64,000 nt of DNA, taken from Methylopila sp. M107. Lineage in GTDB: Bacteria; Pseudomonadota; Alphaproteobacteria; Rhizobiales; Methylopilaceae. Below are positions 26,016-34,127 of this stretch, in pieces (positions within the stretch are counted from its first letter, which is position 1; the number at the start of each line of letters is the position of its first letter). The stretch is from assembly GCF_000384475.1 (NCBI RefSeq), contig NZ_ARWB01000001.1, positions 2,398,176 to 2,462,175 on the forward strand, given 5' to 3'. The position numbers were made by a program, and so were the translations under genes. Under the pieces are notes generated by a model, which worked only from the letters and a program-made list of their open reading frames with translations, did not search any database and was not told where the DNA came from.

Positions 26016-26395
26016 CAGCTCGCCCCCCGGCCGCGCTCGAGGTCGCGCTGGTCGACTTCGCGCTCGACGCCCATGCGGGTGCGGACGATGAGCCGCGTCG
26101 GCGAAACACGCCTGAGCACCACGACGTCGATCGACATCTCGCCCTCGTCCCAGGCGTAGGTGCTGAGGCGCGTGGCCGCGCCTTCGAAGAACGGGTCGGC
26201 CGGCGCGGCCTCCGCGACCGGCGTGCGGGCTCGGAGCCGGGCGGCGACGCGTCCGACGCGCCGTTCGATGCCCGCTATCAGGCGGCCGGCCGCCTCGCGC
26301 GACTGGCAGCTGAAGGCCAGCACCACGACGTCCTCGCCGATGAGCTGGGTCGTGACGCGGCCGACGGCGCCGCCGATGGGAAGGATCTGGATCAT
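26015..26395 (-). CDS. Uncharacterised phage protein
   Basis: A 126-residue protein starting at ATG 26395 (MIQILPIGGAVGRVTTQLIGEDVVVLAFSCQSREAAGRLIAGIERRVGRVAARL). The second half is strand-rich (MSIDVVVLRRVSPTRLIVRTRMGVEREVDQRDL). It follows the DUF3164 gene after 11 bases, with GAGGGCGGG upstream as a possible ribosome site. No family recognised. Confidence 0.55.
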   Translation of the reverse strand: MIQILPIGGAVGRVTTQLIGEDVVVLAFSCQSREAAGRLIAGIERRVGRVAARLRARTPVAEAAPADPFFEGAATRLSTYAWDEGEMSIDVVVLRRVSPTRLIVRTRMGVEREVDQRDLERGRGAS

Positions 26396-26406
26396 CGGTC
26401 CCGCCC

Positions 26407-27078
26407 TCACGCCGCAGCCATGTCGATCGTCACGGGCTCCCAGCCCGCGCGATGATTCTCGCGGCGGTAGAAGCGCATGTACGGGGAGGAGCCGATGACG
26501 CGGACGCTGTCGGCGATTGCTTCCATGGCGCGGACCCAGCGCGGATCCTCGATCGCCACGCGGCGCAGCTGGTACAGCGCGCCGCGGTTGATCTGGCCTT
26601 CCTTGTCGACCTGGAACGCGTGTTCGACGAGCGCGCGGATCTCCGACCGCGTGCCGGTCGCCCAGTCGGCGATGCACTCGTCGACCAGAGCCTTCGCCGC
26701 CTGTAGCTCGGGCCCGAACGCGATCTGGTCCTGGATCTGGACCTGGACCTTCAGGGTGCCGTCGATCGACGTCAGGGTGACGTTGCCCTTCGCGCCGCCG
26801 AGCTTCGCGCCATACTGCTCGCCGACGAGCGCCTGCAGCGCCGCCACGTCGTTGAAGCTATGCGCCTTGAAGCGGCCGACCTGCGCGGAGAGCGTGTCGG
26901 CGTGTCCCATCATCTTGCGGACGGTCTGGTCGATGAGCTTGTCCATCGGCTTGACCTGGTCGAGCGGCACCAGCCGGCCGCCGGCGTCGCGCATGAATTT
27001 CTCGCCCTGGACCACGATGACGCCGGGCTCGAGGGTTTCCGTGTCGGCCGGGGCGGCCGAGGTCGTCTGCTCAGTCAT
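26407..27078 (-). CDS. DUF3164 family protein
   Basis: A 223-residue protein. It matches the DUF3164 outline of transposable phages: KFMRDAGGRLVPLDQVKPMDKLIDQTVRKMM near the start, FKAHSFNDVAALQALVGEQYGAKLGGAKGNVTLTS in the middle, and a C-terminal VDKEGQINRGALYQLRRVAIEDPRWVRAMEAIADSV. The family is conserved between the transposition genes and gemA, but its job is unknown. It overlaps the GcrA/DnaA-domain gene by 8 bases. Confidence 0.82.
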   Translation of the reverse strand: MTEQTTSAAPADTETLEPGVIVVQGEKFMRDAGGRLVPLDQVKPMDKLIDQTVRKMMGHADTLSAQVGRFKAHSFNDVAALQALVGEQYGAKLGGAKGNVTLTSIDGTLKVQVQIQDQIAFGPELQAAKALVDECIADWATGTRSEIRALVEHAFQVDKEGQINRGALYQLRRVAIEDPRWVRAMEAIADSVRVIGSSPYMRFYRRENHRAGWEPVTIDMAAA

Positions 27079-27640
27079 CGCTGTTCTCCTGTTCGATCAT
27101 GGTGGGGAAGTTCGTGTTCGGTCCGAGCGCGATGGCCTCGTCCAGCTTCGCCACGAGAGCGCGGATGATCGGCGCGCGAAGCCGGTTCTCGACTTCAGCG
27201 GTCGCGACGCAGATCGTGCCTCGCGTGCGGCCGAAGAGCTGGGCGAGCTGGCTGGTCGATGCGCCGACGCGAACGCGGCAGAGGTAGATCGCGAGCCTCC
27301 GCGCTTCGGAAACCCGAAGGTCTCCGCGGCGCGAGAGCATCTCCGCGCGCGACACGTCGAAGGCTGCGCCGACGTGGTCGATGATCGAGCGCAGGAGCGC
27401 GTTGGCGATGCGGGGCCGAGGCGCGTCGTGTGGCTTCGTCCGGTGAATGGCGCCGAGCACCGCGTTGCGGCTGCATCCCAGCGCTCGACCGGCTTCGGTG
27501 GCGCTGAAGCCCAGTTCGGTCAGCCGCTTCAGCTCAGCGAGGCGCTCGGGCGGCCAGCGCCTTTCGCGGGCCGTGCGTGTCGGCAAGGCGTCACGCTTTG
27601 CGCGTTCCGCGCCGGCGTAAGGGATCAGCCCCGCGCTCAT
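27071..27640 (-). CDS. GcrA-like HTH fused to a DnaA domain IV-like domain
   Basis: A 189-residue protein with two DNA-binding parts. Residues 29-67 (WPPERLAELKRLTELGFSAT, then ALGCSRNAVLGAIHR) resemble the N-terminal HTH of the alphaproteobacterial regulator GcrA. Residues 84-155 (IIDHVGAAFDVSRAEMLSRR, RRLAIYLCRVRVGAST, FGRTRGTICVATAEVENRL) resemble DnaA domain IV, the part that reads DnaA boxes. No ATPase domain is present. It may steer phage or host genes in step with the cell cycle, or act at phage replication sites. Both domain assignments are by eye. Confidence 0.75.
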   Translation of the reverse strand: MSAGLIPYAGAERAKRDALPTRTARERRWPPERLAELKRLTELGFSATEAGRALGCSRNAVLGAIHRTKPHDAPRPRIANALLRSIIDHVGAAFDVSRAEMLSRRGDLRVSEARRLAIYLCRVRVGASTSQLAQLFGRTRGTICVATAEVENRLRAPIIRALVAKLDEAIALGPNTNFPTMIEQENSDD

Positions 27641-27948
27641 GACAGCGCCTCGACCGGCTCGGTCCGCCGCGTTGGAAACATCACGATCTTTCCGCCCCGG
27701 ACCATGGATTCGAGCCAGTCGAGATCCACCGGTTGCGTGCGGATAAGGGCTTCGGCCGCGGTGTCTGCGACGAGCTTGGCGCGCGCCGCGATCTCGATGG
27801 CTTCGAGGCGCACCGCCTCGACTTCCATCGCTCCGAACAGACGCGCCAATTGGGCGAGTTCCGTCGGCGGCATCGAGACGTTCTCCAGGGCCATGCGAGC
27901 GGTTTCGATGCGCATTTCCGAAAGCGCTTCGACGAGAGAGAGAGGCAT
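27637..27948 (-). CDS. Small helical early protein
   Basis: A 103-residue protein from ATG 27948 (MPLSLVEALSEMRIETARMALENVSMPPTELAQLARLFGAMEVEAVRLEAIEIAARAKLVADTAAEAL), mostly amphipathic helix. It shares one base with the stop of the upstream gene (TGATG) and four with the next start. Upstream in-frame sequence belongs to the neighbour's shadow and is excluded. No known domain. Confidence 0.55.
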   Translation of the reverse strand: MPLSLVEALSEMRIETARMALENVSMPPTELAQLARLFGAMEVEAVRLEAIEIAARAKLVADTAAEALIRTQPVDLDWLESMVRGGKIVMFPTRRTEPVEALS

Positions 27949-28388
27949 CAGGCGGCTCCCTTCGAGGGTTCTGGATTCGAGGCGGCGGCCTTGGCGGTCG
28001 CGTCCGAATGCCTGCAGCGGCCTGGCTGATTGCAGGCGTGGAAAAGGCGGACCCGAAATGCGCTGGTGGCGCGGAAGGGTTCGCGTTGTTCGCGGAGGCA
28101 TTGGTCGCGCCCGATCTCGCCGAGCTCCGGGCAATCGACGCTCGCGCCCATCAGGGCTCCGCGCACGATCTCCTCGAGACGGCCGAGATCGCCTGGATAG
28201 GCGTTGGCGAGCGCGGTCGAGATGACCGAGCTCGAATAGCCGAGCCGATCGGCGACGGCCTTGCCGGAACTGCGCGACGCTTCCGCCGCAAGCGCCAGAA
28301 TCCAGTCCGGCGCCGCGCCACGCCACGCGTCGCGGGCCTTGGCGACATAGTCGATCGCCGCCGCGCCGGCCTTCGGTCCGCGCCTCAC
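27948..28388 (-). CDS. HTH transcriptional regulator, Mu-like phage type
   Basis: A 146-residue protein. An HTH is visible at about residues 28-60 (ILALAAEASRSSGKAVADRLGYSSSVISTALAN). A C-terminal part has spaced cysteines (VDCPELGEIGRDQCLRE, LFHACNQPGRC) that might bind metal. Similar proteins occur beside the transposition genes in B3-like phages. It probably regulates early or middle phage transcription. Confidence 0.65.
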   Translation of the reverse strand: MRRGPKAGAAAIDYVAKARDAWRGAAPDWILALAAEASRSSGKAVADRLGYSSSVISTALANAYPGDLGRLEEIVRGALMGASVDCPELGEIGRDQCLREQREPFRATSAFRVRLFHACNQPGRCRHSDATAKAAASNPEPSKGAA

Positions 28389-28993
28389 AGCGCGTCCCTC
28401 GCGTCGGCGACGCCCACCACCTGACCGGCGTTCGGGTCGAACACCACATGCGCCTGCAGGATGCGCGGCGCTGCGGCCCCGAGGGATTGCGGGAGGTGGT
28501 AGTGTGTTCCGGCGTCACGCTGGGCGGACTGCAGGATCCCGACCCGCGCAAGCTCCAACACGTAGCGCTTCACCGTGGCCGCCGTGACCCGGCTCGGCGC
28601 GACCTCGATCGCGGACCGGGCGAGCTCGCTGATCGTGAAGCCGCGGCCGAGAAACTTGATCTGCCGCCAGATGACCTCGCGTCCAAGCTCCGGGAGTTCT
28701 CGGCCGTCGGGCCGCACGCGCGGCGCCTCGCGGGAGGGCTTGGCGAGCCGGTAAAACGGCGTCGTGCGCCCCTCGGCCCGCATTTGCGCGTGCAGCTCGA
28801 CATAGCCGGCCGTCCGCAGTCCGCGGACATATGGCCTGACGTGATCGGGCTCGGTCTTCGCCCGGTGCGCGACATCCTGAACCGACCACGCGGCCTCGCG
28901 GTCGAGGCTCTGCATCGCCGCCCAGAGCCGGTCGACGCCGATCGGCAGCGCCAGCGTCGCGGCGTGATATTCGGACTTGCGGCGGGCTCTCAT
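28385..28993 (-). CDS. Winged-helix protein downstream of the transposition ATPase
   Basis: A 202-residue protein from ATG 28993 (MRARRKSEYHAATLALPIGVDRLWAAMQSLDREAAWSVQDVAHRA). Two winged-helix-like segments can be seen: SVQDVAHRAKTEPDHVRPYVRGLRTAGYVEL, and FTISELARSAIEVAPSRVTAATVKRYVLELARVGIL. Such proteins directly follow tnpB in B3/D3112-like genomes. Probably a DNA-binding accessory factor of transposition or a regulator. Confidence 0.65.
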   Translation of the reverse strand: MRARRKSEYHAATLALPIGVDRLWAAMQSLDREAAWSVQDVAHRAKTEPDHVRPYVRGLRTAGYVELHAQMRAEGRTTPFYRLAKPSREAPRVRPDGRELPELGREVIWRQIKFLGRGFTISELARSAIEVAPSRVTAATVKRYVLELARVGILQSAQRDAGTHYHLPQSLGAAAPRILQAHVVFDPNAGQVVGVADARDAL

Positions 28994-29727
28994 GAGGCCC
29001 TCCGCGGCGCCGGCGCCGACGACCTGATCAGGTCCCGGACGAGAATGCTGGTCGCCTCCTTGGCGCCCGTTCGCCGCATCGCCTCGGCCGCCTTGTCGAG
29101 GTTCACCATCGCGCGGCGGGTGTTGCCGTGGGTCTCGCGGAGGATGCGCTCGGCGAGCTCGTCGGACATTCGAAGCTCCGGGAAGAGCCAGCCGGCGAAT
29201 GTGTTGAGGTCGTCGCGGTCGAGCGGCAGCGCCTGCACCCAGTCGAGCATCCGGTTGTGGACGCGCTCGTGGGTTTCGAGCTGCTTGGGGAGCGTTTCCT
29301 CCCCGATCAGGATGACGGGCGCGCCGGACTTGTCGTGCAGCTCGCGAAGCAGATCGACAAAGCGCTTGTGGGCGATGTGATGCGCCTCGTCGACGATCAC
29401 CGGGCGTCGCGGATCCGCCGCGAGCAGGTAGATCGCGTCTTCGATCAGCCTGGGAACCGTTCCGCGCGGCTTGGCGACGCCAAGCTCCTTCAACAGAGCT
29501 TCGAGCAGCGATTTCGCCGTGGTGAACTGGCCGCACTCGACATAGGTCGCGCGCGATCGGCCGGCCGCGAATGTCGCCGAGCGCGACTTGCCGAGCCCGG
29601 AAACGCCGTAGAACGTCGCCATACCGGGCAGGCACGACCGCCGGTTGACGACCTTCTCCAACAGCATTGTGAAGTTCGCGACGTTTCTGAGCGGCGCGGG
29701 CTTGTCGAGAGGGTCGGCTGACTGCAT
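28990..29727 (-). CDS. MuB-like AAA ATPase, transposition target-DNA activator
   Basis: A 245-residue AAA ATPase: Walker A GVSGLGKS (41-48), Walker B PVIVDEAHH (Asp113-Glu114), then a sensor-like VILIGEETLPKQLETH and an arginine-rich LRETHGNTRRAMVNL. MuB/TnsC-type proteins bind target DNA with ATP and stimulate the transposase while protecting nearby phage ends. It lies 63 bases after the transposase gene and before the winged-helix gene. Only the ATPase core is present; Mu's extra N-terminal HTH is absent, as in B3-like phages. Confidence 0.88.
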   Translation of the reverse strand: MQSADPLDKPAPLRNVANFTMLLEKVVNRRSCLPGMATFYGVSGLGKSRSATFAAGRSRATYVECGQFTTAKSLLEALLKELGVAKPRGTVPRLIEDAIYLLAADPRRPVIVDEAHHIAHKRFVDLLRELHDKSGAPVILIGEETLPKQLETHERVHNRMLDWVQALPLDRDDLNTFAGWLFPELRMSDELAERILRETHGNTRRAMVNLDKAAEAMRRTGAKEATSILVRDLIRSSAPAPRRAS

Positions 29728-29790
29728 AATCCTGTTCCTTCACTTGCACTTTGCTTCGGACCCCGGCCTGCACGCCGGGGTCTTTGCGTT

Positions 29791-32031
29791 TCAGAAGGCG
29801 AGGTAAGTCTCGCCGTAGACGTCGAGCATCTGCTGGTGGGCGCTGTATTCGGCGTCGCCCTGGTACTGGCCGAGCCAGACGCAATCGCGCTGATCGACCT
29901 GTTCGCCGCCGGCGATCGCGGCCTCGACCATTTTTGCGCGCCGGAACCGTTCTTTCGGGCTTTCGGGCAGCGCGGCGACGTTGCCGCCGACGACGTGGGA
30001 GCGGGTCGCGATCTCGGCGCGACGCTGCGCCGTCTCCTCAAAGAGACGCGCGATCGCCGGGAAGGCCGGCCCGTCGAGTTCGGCCTTGAGCTGTGAATGG
30101 ATCTCCGCCGCCCGTGGATCGAGCGGCACGACTTCCGCCTCGCGCGTGACGTCGAGCGCCGCCTCGATCGCGGGCGTCGTGTGCTCGATCTCGCGCTTCG
30201 GGAACGGGATGACGTCGGGGAGGTCGCGCACTGCGACTTCAAGCGCCCGCTCGATCAGATGCGGGCCCTTCTTGATCTTGCGGGCCTCGGCCTTCGCGTC
30301 GCGCGCGCGGTCGGCGAGATGCGCCGACTGGGCGGCCTTGTGGGCACGCGTCAGCTCGGCCGGATCGAGCCCGGCAAGCTCGGCGCAGAGCGCTTCTCCG
30401 ACGAACGTTCCGTCCTCGACCTTGAACGCATAGGCGCGGCCGGCGTCGGCCGGATCCATGCGCATGAACAGGCGATCGCCGGGTAGCGCCTGCAGGCAGA
30501 CATAGTGGAAACCGTCGATCCGGAGGCCTGTCTTGGCCGCCGTCCGCACGCCGTCGCCGCCGGCGACCGGCATCATCAGGACGTCGAGCGCGCGGATATC
30601 GACGCGGCGGACCTCGTCGGTCGCGGCGGCTCCCGCGAGGAACGGCGTGCGGCCGAGCGGCGACTTTCGCAGGCCGGCATGCGGCCGATGCTGGTATTTG
30701 AGGTTGATCCAGTCGTTGGCGAAGCTCTGCAGCTCGGCGCCCGTCAGCGAGACGCCGAACGTCTTGTCGTCGGGCTGGCCGAGACGGTCGGCGAAGCTCT
30801 TGCGCTCCTCGATCGTCTTTCGGTCGGCGACCGAATGGCCGACATAGCCGGGCAACAGCACCACGAACTTGTGCTGGAACGTCTTGATGACGCGCTCGAC
30901 GTGACCCTTTTGCTGCGGCGTATAGGGGTCGGAGAGCGTCTGGCGGATGTCGAGGGAGTCGAACAGGCGCTTGGTGCCGCGAGCTACGAAGTCGGAGCCG
31001 TTGTCGGTCTTGATCTCCCGCGGCGCGCCCCATGCGAGGATCGCGAGTCGGATCAGCATGGCGACGGCGGCCGCGCGGGGCGTGCGGCTGACGTAGAGCA
31101 GCGTGCGGCGGGTCGCGATGTCGATGCAGGCGTAGATCGAGTGCCGCCCGTCGACACAGAGAGCGTCGATCGGCGAGGCGTCGATCATCCAGAGCTGGTT
31201 CGGCCGCACGACCCAGCGATGCGAGCCGACGCCGGACGGCGCCATGTGCGAGCGGTAGTGGTCGGGGTTCGTCCACTGGGCGAGCACGACCGCTTCGCGC
31301 TCACGCAAATGCTTGACGTAGTGCTGAAGCGTCCGGACCGGCGGGACGGGCTTCATATCCCCGCGGCGATCCGCGATCGCGTCGCCGAATTCGTATCGGA
31401 TCTGGTCGCGCAGTTCCTCGGCCGGCAAATGCGGCTGGGTCGCGATCGCGCCGAGAATAAACCCCTTCAAACGGCCTTCGAAGGCCACATCGATCAGGCC
31501 GGTTCCCAGACGCGACTTCGAGGGATCGTGACCGAGCTGGGAGGCTTTCGCGCCGCGCCAGCGGAACAGGCTGCGCTTGCTGATCGAGGGGATGCGCTCG
31601 CGCACCCATTCGTCGATCTGAAGCCGGCGGAGATTGTAGTCGGCGACGAACAGATGGGTCTTGGATTGGACCGTCAGGCGGCAGTCGCGCGCGAACGCCT
31701 CATAGGCCCGGACGATCGCGAGGCGGGCGTCTCGCTCGTCGCGACTGCGGTTGGTCAGGGCGCCGCCGAGCGCCGGCTCGGGCGCAGGCGCGGGAACCGG
31801 CGCGATTTGGAGCACCTTGCGGTGCCGGCGCTCATATTCGATCCGGGCGAGCGCCGGGAACAGCGCTATGTTGTACTCGACGCCGCCGCCGCGGCCCTTA
31901 CGGGGACGGGCGTAGGCCATGCTGTCATCCCAGCGGTGACGTGATGACAGTAGCTGTATCCCTCGCTCTGTAGAGGGAAGTTGCGGGAGGCGCTCGCCAG
32001 CGATCTCTAAGGCGGTCAGCCACTCCTTCAC
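29791..32031 (-). CDS. DDE transposase, MuA-like (B3/D3112 type)
   Basis: 746 residues from GTG 32031, which overlaps the previous stop (GTGA). The N-terminal third has HTH-like DNA-binding parts (LQIDEWVRERIPSISKRSLFRW). The RNase H-like core has Asp284 (LWMIDASPID), Asp343 (IKTDNGSDF) and Glu379 (GHVERVIKTF), a D-D-35-E arrangement, followed by PGYVGHSVADRKTIEERKSFA as in B3-like enzymes. A beta-barrel Mu-C region and a long charged tail for ATPase contact follow. It cuts the phage ends and joins them to target DNA during integration and replicative transposition. Confidence 0.92.
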   Translation of the reverse strand: MKEWLTALEIAGERLPQLPSTERGIQLLSSRHRWDDSMAYARPRKGRGGGVEYNIALFPALARIEYERRHRKVLQIAPVPAPAPEPALGGALTNRSRDERDARLAIVRAYEAFARDCRLTVQSKTHLFVADYNLRRLQIDEWVRERIPSISKRSLFRWRGAKASQLGHDPSKSRLGTGLIDVAFEGRLKGFILGAIATQPHLPAEELRDQIRYEFGDAIADRRGDMKPVPPVRTLQHYVKHLREREAVVLAQWTNPDHYRSHMAPSGVGSHRWVVRPNQLWMIDASPIDALCVDGRHSIYACIDIATRRTLLYVSRTPRAAAVAMLIRLAILAWGAPREIKTDNGSDFVARGTKRLFDSLDIRQTLSDPYTPQQKGHVERVIKTFQHKFVVLLPGYVGHSVADRKTIEERKSFADRLGQPDDKTFGVSLTGAELQSFANDWINLKYQHRPHAGLRKSPLGRTPFLAGAAATDEVRRVDIRALDVLMMPVAGGDGVRTAAKTGLRIDGFHYVCLQALPGDRLFMRMDPADAGRAYAFKVEDGTFVGEALCAELAGLDPAELTRAHKAAQSAHLADRARDAKAEARKIKKGPHLIERALEVAVRDLPDVIPFPKREIEHTTPAIEAALDVTREAEVVPLDPRAAEIHSQLKAELDGPAFPAIARLFEETAQRRAEIATRSHVVGGNVAALPESPKERFRRAKMVEAAIAGGEQVDQRDCVWLGQYQGDAEYSAHQQMLDVYGETYLAF

Positions 32032-32492
32032 CGGCCGGCCCTCATCTTGGACTGCAGGGCGGCCTTGCGGGCGGCGACTTCTTTTTCGTGCTCCTCGATC
32101 TCGTACAGCTCGATCAGGTGCGCATAGCGCTCCGGAACCGCGACGTATTTGAAGAGCCCCGGCAGGAAGCCCAGGAGCGCGTCCACGCCGGTCGCGTGGA
32201 TCAGGGCGGCGAAGGCGTCGAGCGGGATCCGGTGCTCGTCGCTGGCTTCTGAGGCCCATTTGTCCAGCATTCCCGACGAGATGGTCCGCCCGAGATAGGC
32301 CGACATCACTTCGGCGATCGCCGTCCGGCCGAGGTCCCGCTCGTCTTTCGCGTCCCGCAGCGCTTGCGAGACCAGCCGCGCGATCTTGTTGTCGATCGGG
32401 CCACGGCCGGCCACGGTCTCCGGATAGGCGGCCGCGAAGTCGGGCGCCTCCCAGGAGAGCAGGTCAAGCGTGCGCTGGTCGCGGCGAGACAT
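32028..32492 (-). CDS. Conserved early phage protein upstream of the transposase
   Basis: A 154-residue protein (MSRRDQRTLDLLSWEAPDFAAAYPETVAGRG). It has a helical body with DNKIARLVSQALRDAKDERDLGRTAIAEVMSAYLGRTIS and a C-terminal charged helix. Similar proteins precede the transposase in B3-like phages; a role in regulating transposition is possible but not shown. The ATG at 32492 is 2 bases after the ParB-like stop. Confidence 0.65.
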   Translation of the reverse strand: MSRRDQRTLDLLSWEAPDFAAAYPETVAGRGPIDNKIARLVSQALRDAKDERDLGRTAIAEVMSAYLGRTISSGMLDKWASEASDEHRIPLDAFAALIHATGVDALLGFLPGLFKYVAVPERYAHLIELYEIEEHEKEVAARKAALQSKMRAGR

Positions 32493-32494
32493 GC

Positions 32495-33376
32495 TCAGGC
32501 GGCCTCGCCGGTCTTGATCTTGAGCCCAGGGCGCTCGGCGCGGCGGCGCTGCAGCCAGTCGGCGATCTCAGGTTCGTGGGCGACGAGGAACGCCTCGCGC
32601 TCGACGGGCTTCAGCCGCGAGAACGTGTCGGAAAGCCGCTGCCAACCGGCCAGCCTGACAATCGGCACACGGTCGAGGACCGCGATCGCCTCGGCGACCG
32701 AGAAAGCCGCCGGCGGCTCGGCGAACAGCAGGCCGAGGATGGCGTTCTGGCGCTGCTCGTCCTGGCGGGCGAGCAGGATCAGTTCGGAGGCGTTCTGGGC
32801 GAGCGCCGTGAACGCGATGCGATTCCTGACCGTTTGCGAGATGCCGGCCGCGATCGCGACCGACCTCTTGATCGAGCTTTCCGAGACGTCGAGGAACGCC
32901 GCGGCGGACGTCGAAAACCGCTCCTCGAAATAATTGGTCAGATCTGAACAATTTAATTTCGCTGCAATCTGAGAGGCTTGCGGACGCCCTCTGCCGCGAA
33001 CCGGCTTCGCCGCCTCATAGATTTCTTTCCAGGCGGCAAGATGGACGGCGCGGTCGAGCACCGTCAGCTCGTAGCGCACCATGTTCTCGCGGATCTCGTC
33101 GAGGCGCGCGGCGGCGTCGTCCGGATACGCCTCGGCCGGAAAGACCTCCGCATCGATCTCGGTCCAGCCGAGTTCGGAAGCGGCGCCGAGGCGATGCCCG
33201 CCGGCGATCAGGCGGAAGTTCTCGCCGCGCTCGACCACGCGGATCGCCGGCCAGCGGCCGCCACTGGCGTGCTCGTCGACCAGCGTCGCGACGTAAGCCG
33301 GATTGATCGGCCGCAGCCGGTTCGACGCGTCGATGCGCGCGACTTCGATCGTGCGGAGGGTGGCCGCCGTTGTCAT
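32495..33376 (-). CDS. ParB-like early phage protein
   Basis: A 293-residue protein. The ParB N-terminal fold is clear: NRLRPINPAYVATLVDEHASGGRWPAIRVVERGENFRLIAGGHRLGAASELGW, where AGGHRL corresponds to the CTP-binding/nuclease loop. Then MVRYELTVLDRAVHLAAWKEIYE and an HTH-like middle (SQTVRNRIAFTALAQNA). It is the first of two ParB-fold proteins in this prophage and heads the transposition genes. Likely a DNA-binding regulator; a parS-like site was not found by eye. Confidence 0.78.
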   Translation of the reverse strand: MTTAATLRTIEVARIDASNRLRPINPAYVATLVDEHASGGRWPAIRVVERGENFRLIAGGHRLGAASELGWTEIDAEVFPAEAYPDDAAARLDEIRENMVRYELTVLDRAVHLAAWKEIYEAAKPVRGRGRPQASQIAAKLNCSDLTNYFEERFSTSAAAFLDVSESSIKRSVAIAAGISQTVRNRIAFTALAQNASELILLARQDEQRQNAILGLLFAEPPAAFSVAEAIAVLDRVPIVRLAGWQRLSDTFSRLKPVEREAFLVAHEPEIADWLQRRRAERPGLKIKTGEAA

Positions 33377-33547
33377 GCTGATGCTGTCTCTTGGGAAAAG
33401 AGGCCGCCGATCGCCGATGCGCCGGCCGCCAGCTCAAGGAGGAAACGCCCAGAGGGCAGATTGGAGGTAGCCCCCAAGCCCCACCACTTGCGCAGGTGGC
33501 GCGCTGGTCCGACGATCGCGGTTGCTGCACGCGAGTCGGAGAAGATC

Positions 33548-33925
33548 ATGAGAGAAAAGGTCGTGAACACGCTGGTCGTACAGCGGTTCGATGCTCTAGC
33601 GCTCAATCCGCAGCCTGGCGCGGTGACAGCGGTGTTCGTAGCGAACGGAAAGCAGCTGGCGCTTTTACTTCCAGAGCATGAAGCGGATAAGCTTGCCGGG
33701 GCCATCGTCAATCGCCCTGATCCAGATGGACAAGAACGCTCCGAACGTCACCTTCCGGTAGTCGAAGCAAACATTCGCCAAGGAAAGCCAGGCGAAGTTC
33801 TCGTCCGCCTCCAATTGGAAGACGGCGAGTGGATAACGGTTGTGACCCATCCAAAAGCGGCGCGAGATCTACGCGATCTTCTGATGACAGCCTTGGCGCG
33901 GGAAGAGTTGAGCCGCCAGCACTGA
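33548..33925 (+). CDS. Plus-strand gene in early region, unknown function
   Basis: A 125-residue protein (MREKVVNTLVVQRFDALALNPQPGAVTAVFVANGKQLALLLPEHEADKLAGAI ... ARDLRDLLMTALAREEL). GGAG lies 5-6 bases before the ATG. It runs against the surrounding phage operon, between the ParB-like gene and a repeat-bounded cassette. Strand-rich with a C-terminal helix. Possibly a lysogenically expressed extra gene. No family is recognised. The 170 bases before it (33377-33547) may hold its promoter. Confidence 0.6.
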   Translation: MREKVVNTLVVQRFDALALNPQPGAVTAVFVANGKQLALLLPEHEADKLAGAIVNRPDPDGQERSERHLPVVEANIRQGKPGEVLVRLQLEDGEWITVVTHPKAARDLRDLLMTALAREELSRQH

Positions 33926-33946
33926 GTTCTATGATCAGGTTGAGGC

Positions 33947-33982
33947 TCACCAGCAGCCTCCCGCCGGCGCGACGTCGCCGTT
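33947..33982. repeat. 36-bp perfect direct repeat, copy 1
   Basis: Identical to 34601-34636. In copy 2 this sequence encodes the last 11 residues (NGDVAPAGGCW) and stop of a small minus-strand gene. Here it is detached from that gene, with the same reading frame and stop but a different upstream sequence. The copies flank about 620 bases holding a plus-strand and a minus-strand gene. Confidence 0.9.
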
Positions 33983-34127
33983 GCGCATCGTGTTGAGAAC
34001 CGGATTTCGACCAGGTCGAGATTGACTGGCGCACGAATCGCGCGACCCTCGACATGAGGTTGCGCCGACCTGTTCCAGCAGGCCGGCGCGGATCACCCCC
34101 GTATGTGAGCGCCACACGAGGACGACC

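Noticed and set aside
28385-29884. Long minus-strand frame fused across the MuB-like gene
   Set aside because: The upstream two thirds are an out-of-frame shadow of the ATPase; the real gene starts at ATG 28993.
24000-30497. Shared ~19-base sequence in gemA (24000) and the transposase gene (30480)
   Set aside because: Both encode Leu-Gln-Ala-Leu-Pro-Gly with the same preferred codons; chance is enough, and no regulatory role is indicated.
33373-33711. Minus-strand open frame before the ParB-like gene
   Set aside because: Ser/Ala-rich antisense of the plus-strand gene at 33548-33925, which has the better ribosome site and codon use.
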